DNA of 64,000 nucleotides from an uncultured Amylibacter sp. (GTDB lineage Bacteria > Pseudomonadota > Alphaproteobacteria > Rhodobacterales > Rhodobacteraceae): assembly GCA_943846615.1 (NCBI GenBank), contig OX044354.1:1815001-1879000 (forward strand), in the 5' to 3' direction. The translations under genes and the position numbers were made by a program. Positions 53,278 through 61,281 of the stretch are shown piece by piece (within the stretch, counting starts at the first letter, position 1; the number at the start of each line of letters is the position of its first letter). The notes under the pieces were generated by a model. It ran no database searches, was not told where the DNA came from, and worked only from the letters and a program-made list of their open reading frames with translations.

Positions 53278-54491
53278 GAATCTAATCCGAATTCGGTGTG
53301 CTCTAATGCCGTCATAATTCCACGTAATTCCGCCAATCCCTTTAAACGACCAATTGATGGATAACCTGGTTGCGGATTGCGCCCCAGATCATCCAAAATA
53401 TCCTGTCCGTGATCTGGACGAAAGGGAATCGATACATCTGGGCGACCCTCTTTGCGACGCTTCTTCTCTTGGCGAATGATTGCGGCAATCAATGCGACCA
53501 TATCAGTGCCACCACCCAAATGCTCCGCTTCGTGAAAGCTTCCGATGATATCATCACTCTCGCGTTGGACATTGCGCATATGGATGAAATGGACACGATC
53601 GCCTAAACGATCCATGATGCCCGCCAAATTATTATCTGGACGCGCACCCAACGAACCCGAACACAATGTCACCCCGTTTGCAGGAATGTCGACAGCATCC
53701 ATGATGTATTGATAGTCGGCTTCGGTAGACATTACTCGTGGCAACCCCAACAGGGAAAACGGTGGATCATCTGGGTGGCAACACAAGCGTATTCCCAATT
53801 CTTGTGCGTGGGGCGCGACCTGTTCCAAAAAGGAGACCAGATGTTTGCGCAATTGATCAGGTGAAATATTATCATAGGCTGCCAAATGCGCCCGCACATT
53901 ATCCAACGTCATACTGTCCGCGGCACCAGGTAGGCCACAAACGATGTTTTTGTTCAGATCGATACGTTGTTCATCTGTCATCTGATCGAAACGCTGTGTG
54001 GCAGCATCGATCACGTCGGCTGGGAAATCATCACGCGCACCTGCGCGTTTCAAGATATGCAAATCAAAGGCGGCGAAATCGATCAAATCGAACCGCATGC
54101 AGGTGGCGCCATTGGCCAATCGATGTGCCAAATCCGTACGTGTCCAATCCAAAACAGGCATGAAATTGTAACAAACAATCTCGATTCCAGCGTTGTGCAA
54201 ATTTGTCAGGCTTTCCTTATAGGCTGCAATATCGGTCTGCCAATTATTTGTCTGGCGCTTGATGTCTTCGGAAACGGGCAGGCTTTCGACCACGTCCCAT
54301 TTCAAACCCGATGGCGATCCGTCTTTCATCGTGGCGATCTCGTGTTGACGCTGTGCAATGTCCGTGGGTGTCCACACAATGCCAGGAGGATGATCGTGCA
54401 ACGCAGATACCACGCCCTGAACGCCCGCCTGACACATGTCATCAATTGAAACGAAATCATGTGGTCCAAACCACCGCCAAGTTTGCTGCAT
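53274..54491 (-). CDS. uxuA: Mannonate dehydratase
   Basis: A 405-residue TIM-barrel enzyme that dehydrates D-mannonate to 2-keto-3-deoxygluconate. MQQTWRWFGPHDFVSIDDMC at the start (E. coli UxuA opens MEQTWRWYGPNDPV from memory), ALHDHPPGIVW, YNFMPVLDWTRTDL, CCHPDDPPFSLLGLPRVMST and LCSGSLGARPDNN are family motifs including metal ligands. The frame is open to 54734, but ATG 54491 is the homologous start. It heads the minus-strand operon and is divergent from a GntR gene 70 bases away. No glucuronate isomerase or KDG kinase gene is in the window. Confidence 0.95.
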   Translation of the reverse strand: MQQTWRWFGPHDFVSIDDMCQAGVQGVVSALHDHPPGIVWTPTDIAQRQHEIATMKDGSPSGLKWDVVESLPVSEDIKRQTNNWQTDIAAYKESLTNLHNAGIEIVCYNFMPVLDWTRTDLAHRLANGATCMRFDLIDFAAFDLHILKRAGARDDFPADVIDAATQRFDQMTDEQRIDLNKNIVCGLPGAADSMTLDNVRAHLAAYDNISPDQLRKHLVSFLEQVAPHAQELGIRLCCHPDDPPFSLLGLPRVMSTEADYQYIMDAVDIPANGVTLCSGSLGARPDNNLAGIMDRLGDRVHFIHMRNVQRESDDIIGSFHEAEHLGGGTDMVALIAAIIRQEKKRRKEGRPDVSIPFRPDHGQDILDDLGRNPQPGYPSIGRLKGLAELRGIMTALEHTEFGLDS

Positions 54492-54561
54492 TTGTGGGTC
54501 CCGCAATTTTATCCAGATGACACAAATACCAACTTCCATACAAGTTGACAAGCCTGCCACC

Positions 54562-55302
54562 ATGACCGACAATATTACGCGAAAGGCACCGCCAAAAATG
54601 ACCGATTCCAACAGAGATATGACAACGCTAAAAGATGGAGCGGTGGTTCCGCAGCTACATCTTATTTTGCGGGATCGGATTGTCACTGGTGACCTGATCC
54701 CTGGGCAACGTGTGTCGGAAACCGAATTCGCCAAGGCCTATAGTATTTCGCGCCAACCCGTGCGCGAAACGTTTATCAAGCTGGCAGAGGAAGATTTAGT
54801 TGTGGTCAAACCGCAGCGCGGAACATTCGTGACACGCATATCCGTGCCTGCCGTTTTAACCGCACGCTTTATCCGCGAAGCCGTCGAAGCAGACATCGTT
54901 CGCATCGCCACAGATCGCGCGACACCAGATATAATCGCAAAACTAGATATAGCCGTCGAGCAACAACGCATCACGGCGAAATCGGGAACTCCAGCCGAAT
55001 TCATGCAGTTGGACCAAGCATTCCACCACCAATTGGCAGAATTTGCAGGCAAGCGCGATGTTACGAATTACCTGCGCGTCCTTAACATCCCCGTAAACCG
55101 CGTGCGAAATATCAGTGCACGCCAATTTTCGCCTGACAGATTGATTGCACAGCACGCCAAAATCGTTGACGAAATGCGTAAACATAACCCGACAGCGGCG
55201 ATGGAACAGATGCGCGCTCACCTGCGCGAAATAAACATAGACTTGCCCCATATCGTAAAAGCAAACCCAGATTTTTTTGAAGGTACAGAAACGCTCTCAT
55301 GA
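54562..55302 (+). CDS. GntR-family regulator (FadR/VanR subgroup), probably of the uxu genes
   Basis: A regulator of up to 246 residues. The winged helix region is LHLILRDRIVTGDLIPGQRV, then FAKAYSISRQPVRETFIKLA and KPQRGTFVTRIS; the FCD domain follows with FIREAVEADIVRIA and LDQAFHHQLAEFAGKRDVTN. Its divergent position to uxuA suggests it controls hexuronate catabolism, as UxuR/ExuR do in other bacteria. The start is uncertain: ATG 54562 has no good Shine-Dalgarno, ATG 54598 has AAAGG 11 bases upstream, and 54619 is also possible. It overlaps the AGE gene by 4 bases. Confidence 0.87.
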   Translation: MTDNITRKAPPKMTDSNRDMTTLKDGAVVPQLHLILRDRIVTGDLIPGQRVSETEFAKAYSISRQPVRETFIKLAEEDLVVVKPQRGTFVTRISVPAVLTARFIREAVEADIVRIATDRATPDIIAKLDIAVEQQRITAKSGTPAEFMQLDQAFHHQLAEFAGKRDVTNYLRVLNIPVNRVRNISARQFSPDRLIAQHAKIVDEMRKHNPTAAMEQMRAHLREINIDLPHIVKANPDFFEGTETLS

Positions 55303-56516
55303 CCACATCAATCAGCACCCCGATCTCGCAAAACCATCCAGACAGTGCTGCGTCGCCAGATACATGGGTAGCATGGTTCTGGGATGATTTTTTTCCAAAT
55401 TGGATTAATCGGGCCAAAGATCCAATGGGTATAGGGTTTTTCGATTTACTAGATGAAAACGGACACCCGCCCGCCCAACCCTCAAAAACGATTTTGGCAC
55501 AGGCGCGCTTGTTGTTCACTTTTTCCCATTTGGCGTTGTTGTCTGGCAATCCAAAATACCAAGCCGCTGCGCGTGATGCACGCGATGCCTTGGTGCATTT
55601 TCGCAAGCCTTCAGGTTTGTATCGTTGTCGCGTTGGTCGCGATGGTGCATTGGACGATGATCCGACGAGTGACCTGGCCAGCAGCTATGACCAAACATTT
55701 ATTATTTTGTCATTGTCCACATGGGGCAAGCTGGATCGATCCGAAGATGTGAGTGAAGAGTTAGAGAACCATTGGAACGCCGTCGAAGCCAATCTTATCG
55801 ATCCTGTCACGAGCATGTTTTTGGAACACGACGGCATCACCGATCCTGTCGCCAACACCGCGCCACAACGCGCCCAAAACCCCCATATGCATATGTTCGA
55901 AGCCGCGCTTCAAGCGTTTGAGATGACAGGCGACAAAAAATGGTTGGAACGCGCGCAATCCAAACGCGCAGTGGGTCTGAAATATTTCTTGGATACTGAC
56001 AGCGGTACAATCGCAGAATTCATCGCACCTGACCTGTCGATCCTGCCAGGTCGCGAAGGCGAGCGCCGCGAAATCGGCCACCAATGCGAATGGGCATGGT
56101 TGTTGTTGCGAGAAGTAGAATTGGGCGGCGACCCTGCAATGGCAGATGTTGCAAACCGTATGCTGGATTTTGCCGACAACCATGGTTTTGCCACAGATGG
56201 CATCATGAAAGGCGCGGCGTTTGACGCGCTTTCTGCCAACACAGAGTGGCGCGAAGATAAGTTTTTGCTGTGGCCTCAAACCGAAGCCATCAAAACATAT
56301 GCCGTTCGCGCATCCGATGCGGATTTTACCGCCAAAGCGAAAAGGTTGGCGCAGGTTATCTTCAAACAGTACTTCGCCAACCGCGCGGCCTATGTGAATC
56401 AGCTTGATGAAGATGGTAATGTCTTGTGGGCCGAAGGTTTGAGCCGTTTGCATTATCATCTGGTTTTGGCTCTGACAGAGGGTGCACGCGCTAACCTTTG
56501 GTCGGCACCGCACTAA
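55299..56516 (+). CDS. AGE-family sugar epimerase/isomerase
   Basis: A 405-residue (alpha/alpha)6-barrel protein of the N-acylglucosamine 2-epimerase family. QARLLFTFSHLALLSG, NPHMHMFEAALQAFEMTG (catalytic-site His region), REIGHQCEWAWLLLREVE and LLWPQTEAIKTYA give the usual series of active-site His/Glu/Trp. The family includes N-acetylglucosamine epimerase, cellobiose epimerase and mannose/fructose isomerase; the subgroup cannot be set from motifs alone. Coupled to the GntR gene by a 4-base overlap and near uxuA/uxuB, it probably feeds a hexose or uronate into that pathway. Confidence 0.85.
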   Translation: MTTSISTPISQNHPDSAASPDTWVAWFWDDFFPNWINRAKDPMGIGFFDLLDENGHPPAQPSKTILAQARLLFTFSHLALLSGNPKYQAAARDARDALVHFRKPSGLYRCRVGRDGALDDDPTSDLASSYDQTFIILSLSTWGKLDRSEDVSEELENHWNAVEANLIDPVTSMFLEHDGITDPVANTAPQRAQNPHMHMFEAALQAFEMTGDKKWLERAQSKRAVGLKYFLDTDSGTIAEFIAPDLSILPGREGERREIGHQCEWAWLLLREVELGGDPAMADVANRMLDFADNHGFATDGIMKGAAFDALSANTEWREDKFLLWPQTEAIKTYAVRASDADFTAKAKRLAQVIFKQYFANRAAYVNQLDEDGNVLWAEGLSRLHYHLVLALTEGARANLWSAPH

Positions 56517-56572
56517 AAGGCTTGCGCATGGTGATATGTTCCCGCACTCTTTGATCATTAACGGAGGGTGCG

Positions 56573-57547
56573 ATGGCGGATAAACATGATACTGCAATGA
56601 TGGAAAATCTGTACTGGTGGGGTATTCCGACACTGTTTCGCGCCGAACATGGAACCGTGGCGGGCAAGGATATTGCCCTTGTTGGCGTGCCGCACTCCGC
56701 CGGCAATGGTACAACGGAACGCGATCAACATTTAGGCCCGCGCGCTGTGCGCAACATTTCCGCCGTTCATCGCCGCGTTCACGGCGCGTTCGACATCGAT
56801 CCATGGGTAATGGCCGATGTTGCCGATTTGGGCGATGTGCCGTTTCCACGCGCGAACGACAACGAACACTGTATTCAGCAAATAACCGATTTCTATCGTG
56901 AGATCGATAAGGCAGGCGCGCGGCCTGTTTCCATCGGCGGCGATCATTCGATAACGGGTGGGATCGTTCAGGCATTGGGTGGCGGAAATTTAACGAACGG
57001 CGAACCCCTCAGTTTCCTGCACTTGGATGCGCATACGGATGTTTTCACCAAGGTTGATCATTTTTTGGGGGCGGAAAAATCGGCGGCGCATTGGGGCGCA
57101 TATCTGGCAGATCAGGGGCAGGTTGATCCAAAACGCTCGATGCAAATTGGATTACGGGGGCATCCACGCACGTTGGATTGGCTGCAACCCAGTTATGATT
57201 ATGGTTACAACGTCGTAACGATGGCAGAATACCGTAAACGCGGTGCGGCTAACGTGATTGAGCAAATCAAAGAGGTGCTGGATGGTCGCCCAGTTTACAT
57301 TACGTTTGATCTGGATTGTTTGGATTGTACCGTTGCACCAGGTGTTTCAAATCTGGAACCATCGGAAAACGGATTTTCAATGGACGAAGCCATGGAATTA
57401 GTTCGTTCCGTGCGTGGGATGAATGTGGTGGGCGGGGATGTTGTGTGCCTGATGCCGACCAAAGACGCGCCAAATCAAATTACGGCGCATCGCGCCGCGG
57501 CGGTTATGTTTGAGATGATTTCAATAGTTGCGGAGAATGTGAAATGA
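56573..57547 (+). CDS. Ureohydrolase (agmatinase/guanidino-acid hydrolase family)
   Basis: A 324-residue arginase/agmatinase-family enzyme. The metal ligands are present: H125 in GGDHS, D152, H154 and D156 in LDAHTD, and D246 and D248 in TFDLDCLD. After this the usual D-P-x-x-A-P-G is replaced by DCTVAPG, with Cys252 at the proline position, and a GTTERDQHLGPRAVRN loop stands where agmatinases have GTTNRPGARFGPRAIR. The substrate is therefore uncertain: agmatine, guanidinobutyrate, guanidinopropionate or free guanidine are candidates. A. GGAGGG precedes ATG 56573. It overlaps the DUF1989 gene by 4 bases. Confidence 0.87.
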   Translation: MADKHDTAMMENLYWWGIPTLFRAEHGTVAGKDIALVGVPHSAGNGTTERDQHLGPRAVRNISAVHRRVHGAFDIDPWVMADVADLGDVPFPRANDNEHCIQQITDFYREIDKAGARPVSIGGDHSITGGIVQALGGGNLTNGEPLSFLHLDAHTDVFTKVDHFLGAEKSAAHWGAYLADQGQVDPKRSMQIGLRGHPRTLDWLQPSYDYGYNVVTMAEYRKRGAANVIEQIKEVLDGRPVYITFDLDCLDCTVAPGVSNLEPSENGFSMDEAMELVRSVRGMNVVGGDVVCLMPTKDAPNQITAHRAAAVMFEMISIVAENVK

Positions 57548-58401
57548 AACCTAATGGAACTAATCCCATCCCCGCCGATGCCCGCGCACGTCGCGCCGAA
57601 CCCGTCGTAATTTGTTATCCAACGGACACGCTCCCCCCGTTTGATCGCGCGTTTTATGATGGTGTGCGCGAAGGGATGGAATTGATCGACGCTGTCACTG
57701 TACCGCCACGCCAAGGGAACACGGCGCATGTCCCCGCAGGCCACATCTTCCGCATCGTATCGGTTGATGGACCACAGGTTGGTGATTTGAACCTGTGGAA
57801 CGCCAATGACCTGAGTGAACGGTTCTATTCGGGCAAAACGCGCGCATTGCACGGTACACATTTGGGCGTCGGAGACAAAATGTGGTCAACATTTCCCTCA
57901 ATGCGCCCAATGGCGACCATTATCGGTGACACATTGGATTGGTACGGATTTGACGCGGATGGTGGATCGGTTCACGATGTTATCGGTACGCGCTGTGACC
58001 CCTATACCAACAACTTGTTGACCGACGATCAATACCACCATTGTTGTCATTCAAACTTAACAAGGGCCTTGGCTGACGCCAAAGACATGACATTACAACA
58101 GGCGGAACCATTGGTGCATGATGTAATGAATGTGTTCATGTGTACGGGATTTACCCATAAAACTCACCAATATTTCATGAAGGCCAGCCCGGTGCGCCCC
58201 GGCGATTACATCGAAATGTTCGCCGAAATTGACCTGTTGGTTGGATTATCCGCCTGCCCAGGTGGAGATTGCGGATCAGAACATTCCAGCGATGTCGTCA
58301 CATGTTATCCGTTGGTTATCGAGGTGTATAAGCCAACCGCCGATTTGGGTGACTGGCAATCCCCAGCGCCAAATAAATATGATCGAAGTCACGGACGTTG
58401 A
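57544..58401 (+). CDS. DUF1989 / urea-carboxylase-associated family protein
   Basis: A 285-residue DUF1989 protein. VTVPPRQGNTAHVPAGHIFR, DGPQVGDLNLWNANDLSERF and a C-terminal ACPGGDCGSEHSSDVV are typical; two cysteines in YHHCCHSNL and those in the C-terminal motif may bind zinc. Family members CgdA and CgdB form carboxyguanidine deiminase in guanidine degradation, while others accompany urea carboxylase or amine transporters. The 4-base overlap with a ureohydrolase gene suggests a joint role in splitting a guanidino compound. No urea carboxylase gene is nearby. Confidence 0.85.
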   Translation: MKPNGTNPIPADARARRAEPVVICYPTDTLPPFDRAFYDGVREGMELIDAVTVPPRQGNTAHVPAGHIFRIVSVDGPQVGDLNLWNANDLSERFYSGKTRALHGTHLGVGDKMWSTFPSMRPMATIIGDTLDWYGFDADGGSVHDVIGTRCDPYTNNLLTDDQYHHCCHSNLTRALADAKDMTLQQAEPLVHDVMNVFMCTGFTHKTHQYFMKASPVRPGDYIEMFAEIDLLVGLSACPGGDCGSEHSSDVVTCYPLVIEVYKPTADLGDWQSPAPNKYDRSHGR

Positions 58402-58466
58402 TAAATAATTTGCCACTTGGTGCATTTAGGCATTGTAGACTCGGGTCAGGGCGGCTACATCAGCGT

Positions 58467-58543
<77 letters not shown>

Positions 58544-58555
58544 ACAATATTTCGT

Positions 58556-58936
58556 CAATGTTTGTAAAACCTCCCCTATCTGGGGCGTCCTGGACGAATC
58601 TAGCTTCTCCTTTTAATGCTAAAGTGAGTAATCCAGAGAAGGCGCCTTCCAGCACTATATCCTACTTTCCCTTCACTCATGGGGACGTGGATTGGCGAAC
58701 TGTATTCCCTGATAGACGACGTTTGCCTGGCTCAAGGAACTCCTTGCACCAAATCTAAAGCAAGCTTTCCGCAATGCCTTCGCGACGACACAAAGCGGAT
58801 ATACTTTCTTCGTCACTCAAGTCCGCCAAGAAAATACGGATATTTTTTCCAAAGAATATTTTTGACTGGTTTTACGGTGAATGCTCTTCTCCAATTTATC
58901 CGCAACCGCTTCCGACTGTCCTGAACTCTTTGTCAT
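58556..58936 (-). mobile_element. Decayed IS3-family transposase (OrfA) remnant
   Basis: On the minus strand a start at 58936 gives MTKSSGQSEAVADKLEKSIH and RKTSQKYSLEK. After a one-base shift at an A run, the next frame reads NIRIFLADLSDEESISALCR, REGIAESLL, stop, IWCKEFLEPGKRRLSGNT, then VRQSTSP, stop, VK. This is the OrfA of IS3-type elements (helix-turn-helix with ALCRREGIAESL and FLEAGKRRLSGD in intact copies, from memory). One frameshift and at least two in-frame stops make it inactive. A worn tail (LLTLALKG) reaches toward 58600. It begins 13 bases after the tRNA. Confidence 0.72.
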
Positions 58937-59340
58937 GCTTAATTCCTAATTGTTAAGATGAGCAAGAACCCCTCCACTATTCAAATGCTTAAAATTGTCC
59001 CAAAAGTGCTGACCTTAAACAGTCACGAATAGAGCAAAAGCTGGGGATCGGATGAAATGCTTACCCTTCGTCGGTTGCATTTTAATAAGTGCAGCTGCAA
59101 AATTAATATGAGCAGAAAAGCATATAAAACCGAACCCCCGGAAATGAAATGGCATAGCTAAACGACTATAAGAGGCGCAAGATTGGGAGCATTTCTAAAA
59201 CAGGCTGAAAAATAGGCGATTATGTGAGTTCCTGTTGAAATCTTGATCAATTCGCAGGTTTTGCATTTTCCCTGACTTCAGAGTTTGCCTTCTATCTTTG
59301 TTTTTCGTTAGCAGGAAGAATAAACTCCTAGAGGCCAGTT
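58937..59340. other. Gene-poor, AT-rich stretch between IS remnant and nasT
   Basis: No convincing gene is seen. The first part probably includes the leader and end of the decayed IS, although no terminal repeat pair could be fixed. A 46-codon frame on the minus strand (59155 to 59015, MPFHFRGFGFICFSAHINFA...) is open but has no recognisable family or Shine-Dalgarno. The last about 100 bases must hold the nasT promoter; AGAGG lies before the TTG start. Base composition differs from the flanking genes, consistent with acquired debris. Confidence 0.5.
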
Positions 59341-59925
59341 TTGTCCAAGCCACTTCATATTGTTGTAATAGATCCTCATAAAGAGCGTGCGTTCCTGATT
59401 GTCGATGGATTAAGGGAGGAGTGGGACTACAAGGTCACCGTCATTGGCGAAACATCTGGGTTGGCACGTAAACTAGGCGAGCTACAACCAGACATTATCC
59501 TGATCGATTTGGAAAACCCATCCAGGGACAGCTTTGAGCAGATCGTTTTGGCTCTGGGCGCGAGTGAACGACCGGTTGCGATGTTTGTGGATCATAGCGA
59601 TCAGCAAATGATGCGCGCTGCAATCGATGCCGGTATTAGCGCCTATGTCGTTGATGGCTTGCGCAAGGATCGGATCACACCAGTCTTGGAAACAGCGATT
59701 GCACGGTTTCACGCGTTCCACCGCATGAAAACAGAATTGGAAACAACCAAGGCCGCGCTGGCGGAACGTAAAACTATCGATCGAGCCAAAGGTGTTCTGA
59801 TGAAAGCGCGTGGGATGTCCGAAGAGGACGCATACGCATTGTTACGCAAAACCGCCATGGATCAAGGCCGCAAGCTATCAGAAGTTGCCGATGGGTTAGT
59901 CGATGCAGCGGGGTTGTTGTTATGA
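59341..59925 (+). CDS. nasT: NasT, ANTAR-type nitrate/nitrite response regulator (antiterminator)
   Basis: A 194-residue regulator: a receiver-like domain (HIVVIDPHKERAFLIVDGLR, ILIDLENPSRDSFEQI with a candidate Asp) and a C-terminal ANTAR RNA-binding domain from about 134 (RKTIDRAKGVLMKARGMSEE, DAYALLRKTAMDQGRKLSEV). NasT binds two-hairpin leaders and prevents termination; NasS holds it inactive until nitrate or nitrite is present. The start is TTG 59341 after AGAGG; no ATG fits the N-terminus. It overlaps nasS by 4 bases. The matching RNA target is found at 61150-61267. Confidence 0.93.
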   Translation: MSKPLHIVVIDPHKERAFLIVDGLREEWDYKVTVIGETSGLARKLGELQPDIILIDLENPSRDSFEQIVLALGASERPVAMFVDHSDQQMMRAAIDAGISAYVVDGLRKDRITPVLETAIARFHAFHRMKTELETTKAALAERKTIDRAKGVLMKARGMSEEDAYALLRKTAMDQGRKLSEVADGLVDAAGLLL

Positions 59926-61082
59926 GTGCGCCAATTAACATCGGTTTTGTGCCTCTGACAGATGCTGCGCCATTAATCATTGCGCATGAAATGGGTTTCG
60001 CCCGCGAAGAGGGAATATCCTTGAATCTTAGCCGCGAGTTGAACTGGTCAACGGTTCGCGACAAATTGGGGTTTGGCATACTAGACGGTGCACATCTTCT
60101 TCTCCCTTTGGCGTTGTCATTGTCGTTGGGCGTTGGCCCAGTCTTTTGCGAAATTGATGTCGCGATGATTATGAACATGAATGGAAATGCGCTGGTGGTT
60201 AACCATCAGCTGGCAAATGCGTTGAGGGTTGCGGGGTGCCAGATTGGCGATGCACGCTCTTTCGCGACAACAATGATAAAACTGACCTCGAATGCTCCAG
60301 TTAGAATAGCCGTGCCATATATGGACAGCATGCATGTAACGATGTTGCGCCATTTGATCCTACGTTTGGATAAACGCCCTGAGGATATTTTTGAATTCCA
60401 CGTTTCATCGCCATCCGCTATCGAAAGTCTTTTGAGAAGCGGCGACGTAGATGCTTTCATGGTTGGTGCGCCTTGGGGCTCGAAGGCCGTAGAGAACGAT
60501 ACTGGGTGCTGGATGCTCAGCTCCAATTCAATTTGGCAAGGTGCGCCCGAGAAGGTGTTAGGTCTGCGGCGTGGTTGGGTGCGTGAAAATGAAGAATTGG
60601 GCGTTCGATTGACGCGTGCTGTTTATCGCGGTGCGAACTGGGTTGCCAACAGATCAAATGCATCTGTAGCAAGTGAGATTTTATCGCGTTCGGAATATCT
60701 GGATATGGATGCGTCACTGATTGAATACAATCTACGTGGGGAGGTTGTCGTAAATTCCAGCGGAACAACCATTTTTGATCCATTGGCGATACAGTTTGAC
60801 GCAAATCGAATCGGGTTTCCATGGCACAGCAGTATTGGCTGGGTGGCTGAGCAGAACGCTTCATCATGGAAGATTGATAAATCCGTCGCGCGTCAGTTAT
60901 CGACCGAATGTTGTCGCACGGATTTGTACCGCAAAGCGCTCGAATCGATCTATGGGCCTGTGCCATCGGCCAATGCCAAGTTGGAGGGTAGCTTGGCTGA
61001 ATTGACGCCAGTGTCTGGCAGCAATAACCCCATTTTGGGCCCCGATGCCTTTTTTGATGGCGAAATTTATGACCCTGCCTAA
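59922..61082 (+). CDS. nasS: NasS, nitrate/nitrite sensor related to NrtA
   Basis: A 386-residue cytoplasmic protein of the NrtA/CmpA binding-protein fold, without a signal peptide. INIGFVPLTDAAPLIIAHEM opens it, and LDGAHLLLPLALSLSLG and VGAPWGSKAVEND correspond to ligand-site regions of NrtA. NasS binds nitrate or nitrite and releases NasT. The relation to NrtA encoded 200 bases downstream is visible ([20 protein letters not shown] there). It shares a 4-base overlap with nasT, so the pair is made together. Confidence 0.92.
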   Translation: MSAPINIGFVPLTDAAPLIIAHEMGFAREEGISLNLSRELNWSTVRDKLGFGILDGAHLLLPLALSLSLGVGPVFCEIDVAMIMNMNGNALVVNHQLANALRVAGCQIGDARSFATTMIKLTSNAPVRIAVPYMDSMHVTMLRHLILRLDKRPEDIFEFHVSSPSAIESLLRSGDVDAFMVGAPWGSKAVENDTGCWMLSSNSIWQGAPEKVLGLRRGWVRENEELGVRLTRAVYRGANWVANRSNASVASEILSRSEYLDMDASLIEYNLRGEVVVNSSGTTIFDPLAIQFDANRIGFPWHSSIGWVAEQNASSWKIDKSVARQLSTECCRTDLYRKALESIYGPVPSANAKLEGSLAELTPVSGSNNPILGPDAFFDGEIYDPA

Positions 61083-61112
61083 AATTTGAACAGAAAATAA
61101 ACGTCAATAATA

Positions 61113-61141
61113 TTGACCCTTTCCTAACCTTTTCTTATCCT
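61113..61141 (+). promoter_or_regulatory. Sigma-70-type promoter of nrtABC
   Basis: TTGACC (61113-61118), 17-base spacer, TATCCT (61136-61141). The start is expected near 61148, just at the base of the first ANTAR hairpin, which supports the reading. Confidence 0.65.
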
Positions 61142-61149
61142 AAGGCCAC

Positions 61150-61211
61150 GAACGACAACGATGTCGATCACGGCCCATCCTCCCGGGCCTCCTTCCAAGC
61201 AACGCCGCTTG
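61150..61211 (+). promoter_or_regulatory. ANTAR-binding two-hairpin motif (NasT target)
   Basis: Hairpin P1: GAACGAC (61150-61156), hexaloop AACGAT, GTCGATC (61163-61169) with one A-A mismatch. Hairpin P2: CAAGC (61196-61200), hexaloop AACGCC, GCTTG (61207-61211). Both loops have A at position 1 and G at position 4, the known ANTAR recognition rule. P2 shares 61204-61211 with the 5' arm of the following terminator, so NasT binding and termination are mutually exclusive. A GGCCC/GGGCC stem may form in the linker. Confidence 0.82.
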
Positions 61212-61267
61212 ATCCAAGTACACAGTGAAAATTTGCGCTGTGTGGTTTGATCAAGCGGCTTTTTTTA
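61204..61267 (+). terminator. Leader terminator controlled by NasT
   Basis: GCCGCTTGATC (61204-61214) pairs perfectly with GATCAAGCGGC (61249-61259), with an inner stem CACAG/CTGTG (61221-61225/61238-61242), followed by TTTTTTT. It lies between the promoter and nrtA and its 5' arm overlaps ANTAR hairpin P2. Confidence 0.88.
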
Positions 61268-61281
61268 TTCGGAGTTTACGA

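Noticed and set aside
56517-56572. Guanidine riboswitch before the ureohydrolase
   Set aside because: The gap is only 56 bases and contains no paired structure beyond the Shine-Dalgarno region, too short for the known guanidine-I aptamer.
55761-56975. 404-codon open frame on the minus strand
   Set aside because: It lies wholly antisense to the AGE epimerase and the start of the ureohydrolase, both of which have clear family motifs; its translation is low-complexity and has no recognisable domain.
59015-59155. 46-codon minus-strand frame beginning MPFHFRGFGFICFSAH
   Set aside because: No Shine-Dalgarno, no recognised family, and it lies in IS-derived debris; possible but unsupported.
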